A stretch of 64,000 nt of DNA. It comes from Armigeres subalbatus. Taxonomy: Eukaryota > Arthropoda > Insecta > Diptera > Culicidae. The position numbers were made by a program, and so were the translations under genes. Positions 55,345 to 64,000 of the stretch are shown here, piece by piece; the first letter of the stretch is position 1, and the number at the start of each line of letters is the position of its first letter. Below the pieces are notes generated by a model. The model was not told where the DNA came from and did not search any database. It worked only from the letters and a program-made list of their open reading frames with translations. The stretch lies in contig NC_085140.1 in assembly GCF_024139115.2 (NCBI RefSeq), forward strand, positions 457,050,248-457,114,247. Reading direction: 5' to 3'.

Positions 55345-57475
55345 TAGAGGGATGAAGGCAAATCTGTATACAGACACCTGAAATTATCACTCAGGAAGTG
55401 GGGTTGACGCGTTAGGCAGAAGGCCAAACCGCCGGACCCACTAAACCCACCCAAGTAACAGAAGGTTACTTGAGTTACTAATACCCCTAATACCCTGAAC
55501 CCCCCGGGACTACCTTCCAGTATTACTTCTGGGGGATAGGCAGTACTAAATGTACTCCTCCCTAAATGGCACGTTTCACGGCGCCTCTCTTCGATGTTCT
55601 ATTTACTTCTGGGCCATTTGGCTCTCTTGTTTGTACCAGTAAGCACACAAAATTCTTTATCTTTTCCTCGTGCCATTCAGCACCATCACCTTTTCGAGCC
55701 ATTGAACTCCCAACGTGGTCGCACTCTACTCAGATAATCCTCTACTCCAACGGGGAGTCCCCCGGTGGCGGAAGCTCCACCGAAACCGACGACCCGCATC
55801 CGTGGAAGGCTGTTTCGTTTTCAACACCACTAATACACCTGGTCAGCAGGTATGCACTTTCTCACGTCAACGGGTTACCGGACGAGTGCCGAAGTCGATC
55901 CAGAGATTCCGGGTGGAGCATAGCGTCCGGTTCAATGGTGCCTCGACGACCCGAAACCGGCCCTTCAACGCGTCGCGATCTACTCGACCTAGTCCCCGGC
56001 GATGGATCTGGCCTACACCGACGAAAAAATTCCCGGCGGCGGAATCTCCCCCGGATCTGTTCTCCCTTGTCTATGAGCCATTCAGCTCCTAGCCTGATAT
56101 AGGTCTAATCATAGTCTTTTAACAACATTCTTGTGCCATTCATCATCATCTATCAACAATGAGCCAATTAGCTCCCAGTTCCGTCGCGGACTACTCAGAT
56201 GATCCCCGGCGGCGAATCTATCCTACTCCGTCAGGGAGTTCCCCGGCGAAGGATTTTCCCTCGAAACCGACGACCCGCTTTCGTGGAAGGCTGTTGCGTA
56301 GCCTGAACTACTCTTAACATCTAACTGTCTTCTCCAATCTTCAGTCCTTTCTCACTTCAGCGAGTGACCGGTCGAGTGCCGAAGTCTATCCAGAGATTCC
56401 GGGTGGGGCATAACGTCCGGTTGGCGCCTCGACGACCCGAAACCGGTACTCTTACGCGTCACGGTCTACTCGGCTTAGTCCTCGACGGTGGATCTAGCTT
56501 ACACCGACGCACCTCCCCGGCGGCGAAAGTTATTACGAGATTGATAATCAATAACCTTGAGCCATTAAGCTCCCAGCTTTATCGCGGACTACTCGAATAG
56601 TCCCCGGCGGCGGATCTATCCTTTTCCGACAAGAGGCTCCCCGACAGTGGAACCTCCCCAGTTACCGATTGTATCACTCTCTCCCTATCTTCGCGTGGTC
56701 GCTGTCGTTGTCAATTCATTCGCTGGTCCCGTCTCCAAGATCTTTGCAACTCCGTAATAATGTGCGATACAACATTTTTGACGACATCCCAAGTGCCTTC
56801 ATCGCGACACATCTCACCGACTATGTTCTCCACGCTCAAAGCTGATATTTTTCTTCGTATGGTCTCGAACCTAGGGCATTCGAATAGGACGTGTTCAGGT
56901 GTTTCCTCCGCATCCTCGCACACCGGGCAGCATGGTGAACGTGCGTGACCAAAGCGATGTAGATACTTCCTAAAACATCCGTGTCCCGACAGGAACTGCG
57001 TCAGATGAAAATCTATTTCGCCGTGCTTTCTGTTTACCCAACTCGTCAAGTTTGGAATGAGGCGGTGGGTCCACCTTCCTTTGTCCGAGTTATCCCACTC
57101 ATGTTGCCACTTGGCCATTGATTCTATTCTCACTGTTTTCTTCACACCTCTAATGTCCCTTCTATGGTAGCACTCAATATCCTCAGCCAGCATTATGCCG
57201 ACGGGAATCATCCCGGCGATCACACATACTGCCTCCGACGATATAGTCCTATAGGCGCTAGCGACTCTCATAGCCATGAGCCGATACACGCTTTTTAGCT
57301 TTGCCTGGCTACGCTTGGTTTTGAGCGCATTAGCCCACGCGGGGACGCCGTACCTCAGGATCGATGATGATACGCTCGCCAAAAGCCGCCTTCTACTACT
57401 CGACGGACCCCTAACATTTGGCATGATTCGGGCTAACGCTGTGGTTGCCTTCGCAGTCTTCGCGCAGGCATCCCG
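55345..57475 (-). mobile_element. R1-clade LINE, 5' truncated, with tandem-repeat 3' UTR
   Basis: The minus strand carries the ORF2 C-terminus (57424-56711) and then about 1.35 kb of 3' UTR that ends near 55345 at an A-run. The 3' UTR contains a tandem repeat of about 479 bp: the block starting GTGCCATTCAGCACCATC at 55671 recurs at 56151, and a third start is near 56550. Repeated words are GACGACCCG and GAGATTCCGGGTGG. The element is truncated at about 57475. Confidence 0.75.
56711..57424 (-). pseudogene. R1-clade LINE ORF2 C-terminus
   Basis: A 237-codon frame on the minus strand starts at the C-terminal side of the reverse transcriptase: MPNVRGPSSSRRRLLASVSS, ILRYGVPAWANALKT, YRLMAMRVASAYRTISSEAV and AGMIPVGIMLAED. 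Then come GRWTHRLIPNLTSWVNRKHG and LTQFLSGHGCFRKYLHRFGH, ending with the cysteine motif CPVCEDAEETPEHVLFECP. These are diagnostic of R1-type LINEs, which in part insert at fixed rDNA sites. No rDNA flank is seen, so this copy belongs to a dispersed R1 relative. The frame is open to its stop with no inner breaks; the upstream catalytic part is absent. Confidence 0.9.
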
Positions 57476-59515
57476 GAAAAAAATATCATTGAAATATCAT
57501 AAATTTTATTGCTACAACACCATTTATAACATAGTAATTACCATTGAATATAATGGAATTTGAACAATTAAATCACATAAGAAATAATGGTTTTCCACGA
57601 TAAAATGAATGGTAAATGGGACTTTTACAACAAAAAAGGGGGGTTGTTATGTATCTTTACAATAAAAAAATCGAAAATTTTTCATACAAAATTCAGAGCA
57701 AAACAATTGATTTTACGGTTCTTTAATGAGATGATTTCGAGGGACAAAAAATAGAAAACAATGTGTATTAAATGTTTTCTCTTACTTTTTTTATTGTTTT
57801 ACAGTAGAAATATAATAGGATTTGGAATACATTTTACTCAAATATTGCAATATAAATACAATATATTTAATTTTTTACAATTTATTTTATTAATTCGATT
57901 TCAATTGAATTTTAATCTAGTTTAAATTCAATTTTGACTTAGTTTAACTCAATTTCAATTTGATTTCAATTTTATTTTAGATTTCATTTAATTCTGATGT
58001 TGGGTTTTCAAAGCCACTTGCCGATCATGTTGCTGTTGATGAGGAGTAGTGGAGTTCGTGGTTTAACTGTAATAATGGCGGCCCTGTTGCTATCGCTATC
58101 TTCCGGCATCCGTTTTAGGACTTGAGTTGATTTAAAATAACCATTATCAGGAACTTCCTAAAGTATGCACCTATGGAAGATGAACATTAGTATGTCAATG
58201 TTCTTCGAGAGCACACTGAAAACACAGACAAACAGACGCAATACTGATGAAATTCCCATCGTTCACGCTCTGAACGGTCATTCTAAATTACACGGATTAC
58301 TCGTTTCACGCATCGTTTACCGTTAGATTTGACATATCACATTAGCACCGCCTGTTGACATAGTCGTAACTATACAACTTTTTGAGCAACATGCACGCGA
58401 GATGGTGGTAAAGTAACTGGGCGATAAATAATTCATTTATATTTTGTTATTCAGGAAATTGTTCTACCTCTGTTTGTCTGTGCTGAAAATACGATACGCA
58501 ATGAACCAAACCATACATTTTAGGCTTCCCTTTTCATCCGTGCTTTTGCCAATCACTGAGTTACCAGTATCTGCAAATTGGAAGCAAATGACACTCACCA
58601 GTTATTTGTATCTGCACGGATTCTTGCTTTGCGTATAAAGTGTTCATCGCATTCCTTGTTGATTGCATCACGAGCGATGGATCGCCAAAACGCATCGCGA
58701 GTGATGATGATTGGGTATGATTGGAAGTTGTAAGGAGCGTTAGTCAGGATTCTCTTATGGATATAAACCTAGAGGTTCTGCGTTAGCCTTTCGGAACATT
58801 TGAAGCGCAGGCTGCGTGAGTTTGTATTTAGTACATGTGGGCGTTAATTATTGTTATATCGCTTCGAACTTAAGAGATAGACGCATACAGTATTCATCAA
58901 AGTTATTTGGGAGATCTAGGGCTTCTAGTTGAAGATGAAATCAGATGCATCTGCTTGACAGCGCTAGAGTATGTGCGACGACGTAATGGGGTTGAAACTT
59001 ATACGATTTAACCCTTTAAAAGGCAGATGAATCTAAACAATAAATTAACAAAAACAACAATAAGACACAATGTTTGCATGGTATTAAACTCGAATGTATG
59101 TTTGTTATACATCAAACAGTTCAGAAACATTAGAAAATGGTGCCTTGCAAGCGGGACAACATTGGTGGCAATATATTTGCAATATATGTTTTACGTGAAA
59201 CAACTCAAAACAAGGCACATTACATTTTTTAGTGAAGAGTCCTAGTCGGGAAACGCATTATCAATGAAAAACATTTTTTTCAGTTTTGTTCCCAGGGGGA
59301 CCCTTGAAATCTTTGTCGTTTTTTTAACGAATTACAACTGAAAATCCATCTTTCACTCGAAACTTACGACCTATTCGTGCAATAGCAATCGTGTTCTCAG
59401 ATTGACATTTCAATTTTTGTTGCTTAAATTCATCTGGAGTGTTACTAGATATCAAATATAGCTGCTATATTCTTTTATTCTTCATTAAAGTGATTTTTAA
59501 ATAATTATAAAGTTC
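57476..59515. other. Anonymous, mostly AT-rich DNA
   Basis: 57840-58000 is low-complexity, with recurring AATTTCAATTT words. The rest has no recognisable gene or repeat. Confidence 0.4.
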
Positions 59516-59835
59516 ATCACTGATAGCTACTTGCACGGGAACACTCAGTTGGGCAACAAAATAACTTTTCTCAGTGGTTAATATGATATAAAATTGCTTC
59601 ACTCTTCAAAAACGTAACGATTTTCGAAAATATGTTTTACTGGCCAAAACGCCCCAGTGTAGGCAGGACGATATGCCCTTACCAACTGGACACAAGCGCG
59701 GCGAGCTTGCAGCAGTTGCTTCCAAATTGTATGGAAATTATTGAAATGTAAATAAAACCTGATTAAATAGACTTATGTTGTTTTTTTAATGTCGAGCACA
59801 TAAGGATTTGTAACCTTTTTATTATGGGATTGATA
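59516..59835 (-). mobile_element. Dispersed repeat S, uninterrupted copy
   Basis: Read on the minus strand, it runs TATCAATCCCATAATAAAAA, then ACTTAA-rich spacer, then TTTCCATACAATTTGGAAGC and CTACACTGGGGCGTTTTGGC. It aligns without a break to the two halves at 11633-11705 and 12738-13002, which is what shows that the 1,032-bp unit there is an insertion. Confidence 0.8.
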
Positions 59836-60440
59836 AAATACTAATGAAGGGCTATGGAACTTCTCTGGCTAAGGTGGGGCGTATTGCCCAGGCACCTTTT
59901 GAAATCCATTTTTTCGCGACTTTTCAAAAAAGCATTATTACGTGTTATCTGTAATATTTTTATATGACTACTCACGGGCAATGCATTTGCGACTTCTTGC
60001 ACTACTAAATAACACAAAGTTTGCATAAATTGCGATGAAAAGTAAAAAGTTATCGAGGTTTGGCCTTAGGGGGGGCATATTATACCGTCTTACCCTATAC
60101 ACTAGTGCCGTTAAATTATTGAATTGCAGACTAAACTTGCTTCCATAATAATGGTTCTTATCTGTTCTTACAAACCAAATGGATTTTTTGTTTTGTGAAG
60201 TATGCCTCAATAAATTGTCCTGTTCCGCCTCAAAAAATGAGCGGAAATCATTTTGTTGAATGCAGGTTAAGTTATTTGAGGAATACATGTTGGTTCGCTA
60301 CCGATATTTGCCTTGAGTAAAAAAGTCTTTGAGGTCATTGAATGTCTCATAAGATTGTCACTATAGAACGTCGTCAGTTGGCCATTTAAAACATTTCAAC
60401 AGCTACTACACATGATGGTATAATTGCAAATATAGATTAC
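59836..60440. other. Repeat-associated DNA
   Basis: Contains GGGGCATATTATACCGTCTT ending TACCCTATA near 60100, the same terminal word as at 13234-13250, so it probably holds another end of the S-type family. No gene. Confidence 0.35.
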
Positions 60441-61613
60441 CATGTGACAGATGACAGCTGGAAGTGGCACTCCCAACGGAAGAGCAGCTAGGCGCAGCAT
60501 CTCTTGAAGATGGCTGGAGAGATATTCAATTCGCCATTGGAAGCACCGCAACCGCTGCACTAGGCACGGTGGCTCCGGATCAGAGGAACGACTGGTATGA
60601 CGGCGAATGTGAGCAGTTAATTGAGGAGAAGAATGCAGCATGGGCGAGATTGCTGCAACACCGCACGAGGGCGAACGAAACACGATACAAACGGGCGCGG
60701 AACAGACAAAACTCGATTTTCCGGAGGAAAAAGCGCCAGCAGGAAGATCGAGACCGTGAAGAGACGAAGGAACTGTACAGCGCTAATAACGCACGAAAGT
60801 TCTATGAGAAGCTGAACCGTTCACGTAAGAGCCACGTGCCACAGCCCGATATTTGTAAGGACATAAACGGGAACCTTCTTACGAACGAGCGTGAGGTGAT
60901 CCAAAGGTGGCGGCAGCACTACGAAGAGCACCTGAATGGCGATATCGCAGCCAACGGTGGCGGTATGGTAATGAACCTAGGAGCACGCGCGCAGGACATG
61001 CGACTTCCAGCTCCGAATCTCCAGGAAATCCAGGAGGAGATCGGCCGGCTGAAAAACAACAAAGCCCCTGGAGTTGACCAGCTACCAGGAGAGATGTTTA
61101 AACACGGTGGTGAAGCACTGGCTAGAGCGCTGCACTGGGTGATTACCAAGGTTTGGGAGGATGAGGTTCTGCCGCAGGAGTGGATGGAAGGTGTCGTGTG
61201 TCCCATCTACAAAAAGGGCGATAAGCTGGATTGTAGCAACTACCGCGCAATCACATTGCTGAACGCCGCCTACAAGGTACTCTCCCAAATTTTATGCCTC
61301 CGACTAACACCAATTGCAAGAGAGTTCGTGGGGCAGTACCATACGGGATTTATGTGTGAACGCTCTACCACAGACCAGGTGTTCGCCATACGTCAGGTAT
61401 TGCAGAAATGCCGCGAATACAACGTGCCCACACATCATCTATTTATCGACTCCAAAGCCGCATATGATACAATCGATCGGGACCAGCTATGGCAGCTAAT
61501 GCACGAAAACGGATTTCCGGATAAACTGATACGGTTGTATTATCGCGGGGACTCTCACTACGAGGACCTAACCAAAGCGGACGCTGGGGACGAGACCTCA
61601 CAGGCCTTGCCAC
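60440..61613 (+). pseudogene. RTE-type LINE reverse transcriptase fragment
   Basis: A frame of about 385 codons is open from 60455. It carries a basic linker (RARNRQNSIFRRKKRQQEDR, then ARKFYEKLNRSRK), a LLTNEREVIQRWRQHYEEHL segment, and RT fingers and palm: NNKAPGVDQLPGEMFKHGG, VVCPIYKKGDKLDCSNYRAI, LLNAAYKVLSQILCLRL, and HHLFIDSKAAYDTIDRDQLW with the first catalytic Asp. The frame departs from homology after about 61550, before the QG and YADD motifs, so the catalytic pair is missing. I place it near RTE elements such as mosquito JAM1 from recall; the clade should be tested. The fragment has no frameshift and so is fairly young. Confidence 0.8.
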
Positions 61614-61680
61614 CAGGGGTTCCCAAACTCTTTTTTCAGGGTCGGCTCTTTGCGCTGATCAGAAGCTCAAACACTCAGTT
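61614..61680 (+). mobile_element. Possible hAT-type terminus cutting the RTE LINE
   Basis: CAGGGGTTCCCAAACTCTTT resembles the classic left terminal repeat of hAT-family elements. It begins where RTE similarity ends. No matching right terminus is seen in the window. Confidence 0.4.
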
Positions 61681-61699
61681 TTTTTTCACTTTTAGTTTT

Positions 61700-62690
61700 A
61701 GATTTTTTTATTGAACTTACTTTTAGTGTAGGTGTGTAAGTGTATGCTGGGCCGGCCGGCGATGGTGGGGGTTTCTGGGCAAATCTGGGCGTTGTGGCGT
61801 AATCGGAATCGTGGAATCGCATGCGCTTGGGGGCGTCCGATATCGCGCGGGATGTCAATCACGGTATCTTTCTCTCGTGGGTCGTAGCACAGGGATAGGG
61901 CAGACCTCGCTACAGGATATCGCCACACGTGCTTGGCGAACCGACAGGGTCACGGGATTGGAGCCTATTCTCCGAGGCTATGAGTTGGCGGTGGCACTGA
62001 CAACGTGGTCACACACTGGCTCAGGGTCTAAGCCAACACTTAATGGGTCCTGAGGGAAAGTTGGGGAGGTCTTAGGGTTGCACTTTTTATTCCCAATAGG
62101 TATGGTTACCTGACTCAATTAATGCTTCCTCGCGGGTATTATTTCCACTCACTAACAAACTAACTTCAAATGGTTTTATAATTGAAGTCTCACAGTCACA
62201 ACCTTAAAAGATTTCTTTAAACTTTCCGAAACTCCGAAACGATCTTGGTTGTCCAAAGGCTCGAGTGGAAAAGACAGAGCTGATCCCGACTCAATTGTAG
62301 CAAACCCATGTCCTACCTCCCCTCCACTTCCTCATCCTTTCTAAATATCCTCTTTGCCCCTCGTTTGGATCCATTCGTTATTCCACGGTATGTTTCATCC
62401 ACCCACCCCTTGTATGTGTGTTTCGTGTTATGTGCGTTACAATTTTAATTGTTATTCAAATTAACAGTTGAATTTAGAGAGTGGATTACTTATAATTTTT
62501 CTTATTAGAGAACTACTTCAAAAACTTGTATACAAACTTTTATACAACCTATAAAATATTAATTCGTCCTGAACAGTAGTATGCTTGACATTTGCAATAC
62601 TCTCTATCTAAATGTCTACGCTACCTATACATTGCTAGGGTTGGATCCTAGGGTGAAGTACCCAAAACGGTAACACTACCCCACACTCCC
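61700..62690 (-). other. Candidate 3' LTR region of a Ty3/gypsy element
   Basis: On the minus strand a purine-rich ACGGGGAG is followed by TGTGGGGTAGTGTTACCG near 62689, a plausible LTR start. A polyadenylation-like AATAAA lies near 61712. The 5' LTR is outside the window, so the boundaries cannot be tested by comparison. Confidence 0.3.
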
Positions 62691-63505
62691 CGTAAAAATA
62701 AATTGATTTATCAATTTATTTTTCAGCTTTATGCTGTTATTTTCCTCAATTTATTTACAGTAAACCACAGTAGAACTGGACTCCCAGGGTTGAGTCTGCC
62801 TTTCGCAATATTCGTTCTCCGTAAGAGTAAATATTTCGAAGCTAAGTTACCTAAATAGTAAATCTTGTCGACATTGGGGCAAGAAACCATTTATTAGCGT
62901 TCCTACTCTAATATTTCAAAAATCAGCCTTTCTCTTCTGAGATATCATTTAGAATGAGCGAGAATTTCGACCGAACGTTACCGGAGTCAGTTAGAGCTAT
63001 ACACGATGAAGTGGATCTCAAGCAATCTATTGGCACTATGACTGTAGCTGGGTAAACAAGTGTGATAATCGGTGGCTAATTTGGATTTCTGTTAACTTTG
63101 AGTTAAGCGGATTTATTGAAATTTAATTGGAATGTGTCTAAAAAAGTGCCTGGGTTATCGTAGGAAAAAATGAACGTTCAATTTTTTTTCTGTGCACATT
63201 AGAGTTTTCCATTTGTCATTCAGGTTCTCCTTTGTCGGTTTTCCTCCGAATGAGCGTACTACGATGTCGAATAGCGCTAATTTATTTAGATTTAGAGAGG
63301 ACGATAAATTGTGCGAAAGGGAATTATAGATAAAATTATCTTTTATCTTAACTGTGTTACAACTGACTATCGAACACCAAATAGACCGACATTGAACTTC
63401 ATCGTACTCTAAATTCTTCTCTACTTTATTTGTAAATTACATTTGTAAATATCCTATTTTATCAATACCGATCTTAAACTATATAGAAAATTATGCAAAT
63501 TATGA
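62691..63505 (-). other. Untranslated 3' interior of the Ty3/gypsy element
   Basis: Lies between the integrase stop codon (63506) and the candidate LTR. AT-rich, no open frame, no envelope-like gene visible. Confidence 0.35.
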
Positions 63506-64000
63506 TTATTTAAAATTTCGGACATTTCTATCCTCAGCAATTCCTGGTCGAAGATCGGCCGCTGAGAAAATTCCTATATTTTTACCTGAGCCGTCCATCA
63601 ACTCATATGAACTAGTTCCACGCCGAGCGATTACCGTACACGGTACGTACATCGGCCCCAACTTAGCGTTGAAAGCCTCTCCTGCTGACGATTGTGCGAA
63701 ATTTCTTCGGAGTACTCTCTGACCTACTTCGTAGACAGGAGCGGGTTTCCGAAATCGCAAATTATAACTTCTACTACTTTTCTCGTGGGCTCGTTCCAGG
63801 TTTTTGTAAACGGTATCAAAAATAGCGCGATCAACTTTTAGTTTCTGATCCACTCGTTCTCTGTCAGAGAGATCATTCGTATCTGCGTCTAACTTATGTT
63901 CGGCACCATCGGCCACAATCTCATGTCCGAATATTACTTTATACGGCGTAAAACCGGTGGAAGAGTGCCGCGTGTTATTGATCGTATACTCGATCTCAGA
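63506..64000 (-). CDS. Ty3/gypsy pol, integrase C-terminal part (partial)
   Basis: The minus-strand frame is open from the window edge (64000) to a stop at 63506, 164 codons, without breaks. It enters with NNTRHSSTGFTPYKVIFGHE, the conserved end of the integrase catalytic core in Ty3/gypsy elements. It continues through a charged helical linker (RERVDQKLKVDRAIFDTVYK) to a basic, beta-rich C-terminal domain (GQRVLRRNFAQSSAGEAFNA, YELMDGSGKNIGIFSAADLR). Integrase inserts element cDNA into the host genome. The 5' part of pol, with protease, RT, RNase H and the integrase active site, lies outside the window. Intactness of the visible part suggests a young copy. Confidence 0.85.
   Translation of the reverse strand, partial: SEIEYTINNTRHSSTGFTPYKVIFGHEIVADGAEHKLDADTNDLSDRERVDQKLKVDRAIFDTVYKNLERAHEKSSRSYNLRFRKPAPVYEVGQRVLRRNFAQSSAGEAFNAKLGPMYVPCTVIARRGTSSYELMDGSGKNIGIFSAADLRPGIAEDRNVRNFK

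Noticed and set aside
54913..55347. 144-codon plus-strand frame starting with VCV repeats
   Set aside because: Its start is a GT microsatellite and the rest lies in element M; the other copy of M has no equivalent frame.
55566..56600. Plus-strand frames of 178, 125 and 78 codons
   Set aside because: They lie antisense in the tandem-repeat 3' UTR of the R1 LINE and repeat with it.

Overview
The window looks like transposon-saturated intergenic DNA from a culicine mosquito, most likely an Aedes-type genome. The basis is a Feilai-like tRNA-derived SINE with both Pol III boxes, plus fragments of I-, LOA-, R1- and RTE-type LINEs, hAT-like and TA-flanked inverted-repeat elements, a Helitron-like fragment and a Ty3/gypsy pol end, all on an AT-rich background. 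No intact host gene was found. Species is an inference; no marker gene settles it.

Layout. 0.5-8.2 kb is a repeat block: a degenerate short repeat, a 160-bp satellite (about 23 units) joined to a 67-bp satellite (about 21 units), bracketed by two direct copies of a 245-bp inverted-repeat element. 8.2-19.3 kb is sparse DNA with small palindromic elements, a chimeric retrocopy (ZIP-transporter-like 5' part fused to a LINE-like tail, 21-bp target duplication) inside an older repeat, and an ORF1-only LINE derivative with a PHD-like finger. 19.3-28.9 kb holds three LINE remnants; the largest (22.3-28.9 kb, minus strand) keeps ORF1, endonuclease, reverse transcriptase, RNase H and zinc-knuckle parts but is frameshifted and split by a 1.3-kb TA-flanked element. 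28.9-31.8 kb is a noncoding foldback element whose larger copy lies at 50.5-54.8 kb. 31.8-37.3 kb is a decayed I-clade LINE split by a MITE, a dispersed element and a Feilai-like SINE. 37.3-50.5 kb is mostly anonymous DNA with a 117-bp tandem repeat, SINEs, a hAT-type MITE, palindromic elements, a Helitron-like fragment and a decayed coding-like stretch. 54.8-64 kb has an R1-clade LINE end with a tandem-repeat 3' UTR, an RTE-type reverse transcriptase fragment and a partial Ty3/gypsy integrase leaving the window.

The elements do not form a pathway. Their relation is stratigraphic: insertions split older elements, and target duplications at several junctions give insertion order. The best candidates for something new are a palindromic family with 11-13 bp target duplications, the giant foldback element, the chimeric retrocopy, and the ORF1-only PHD-finger LINE derivative.
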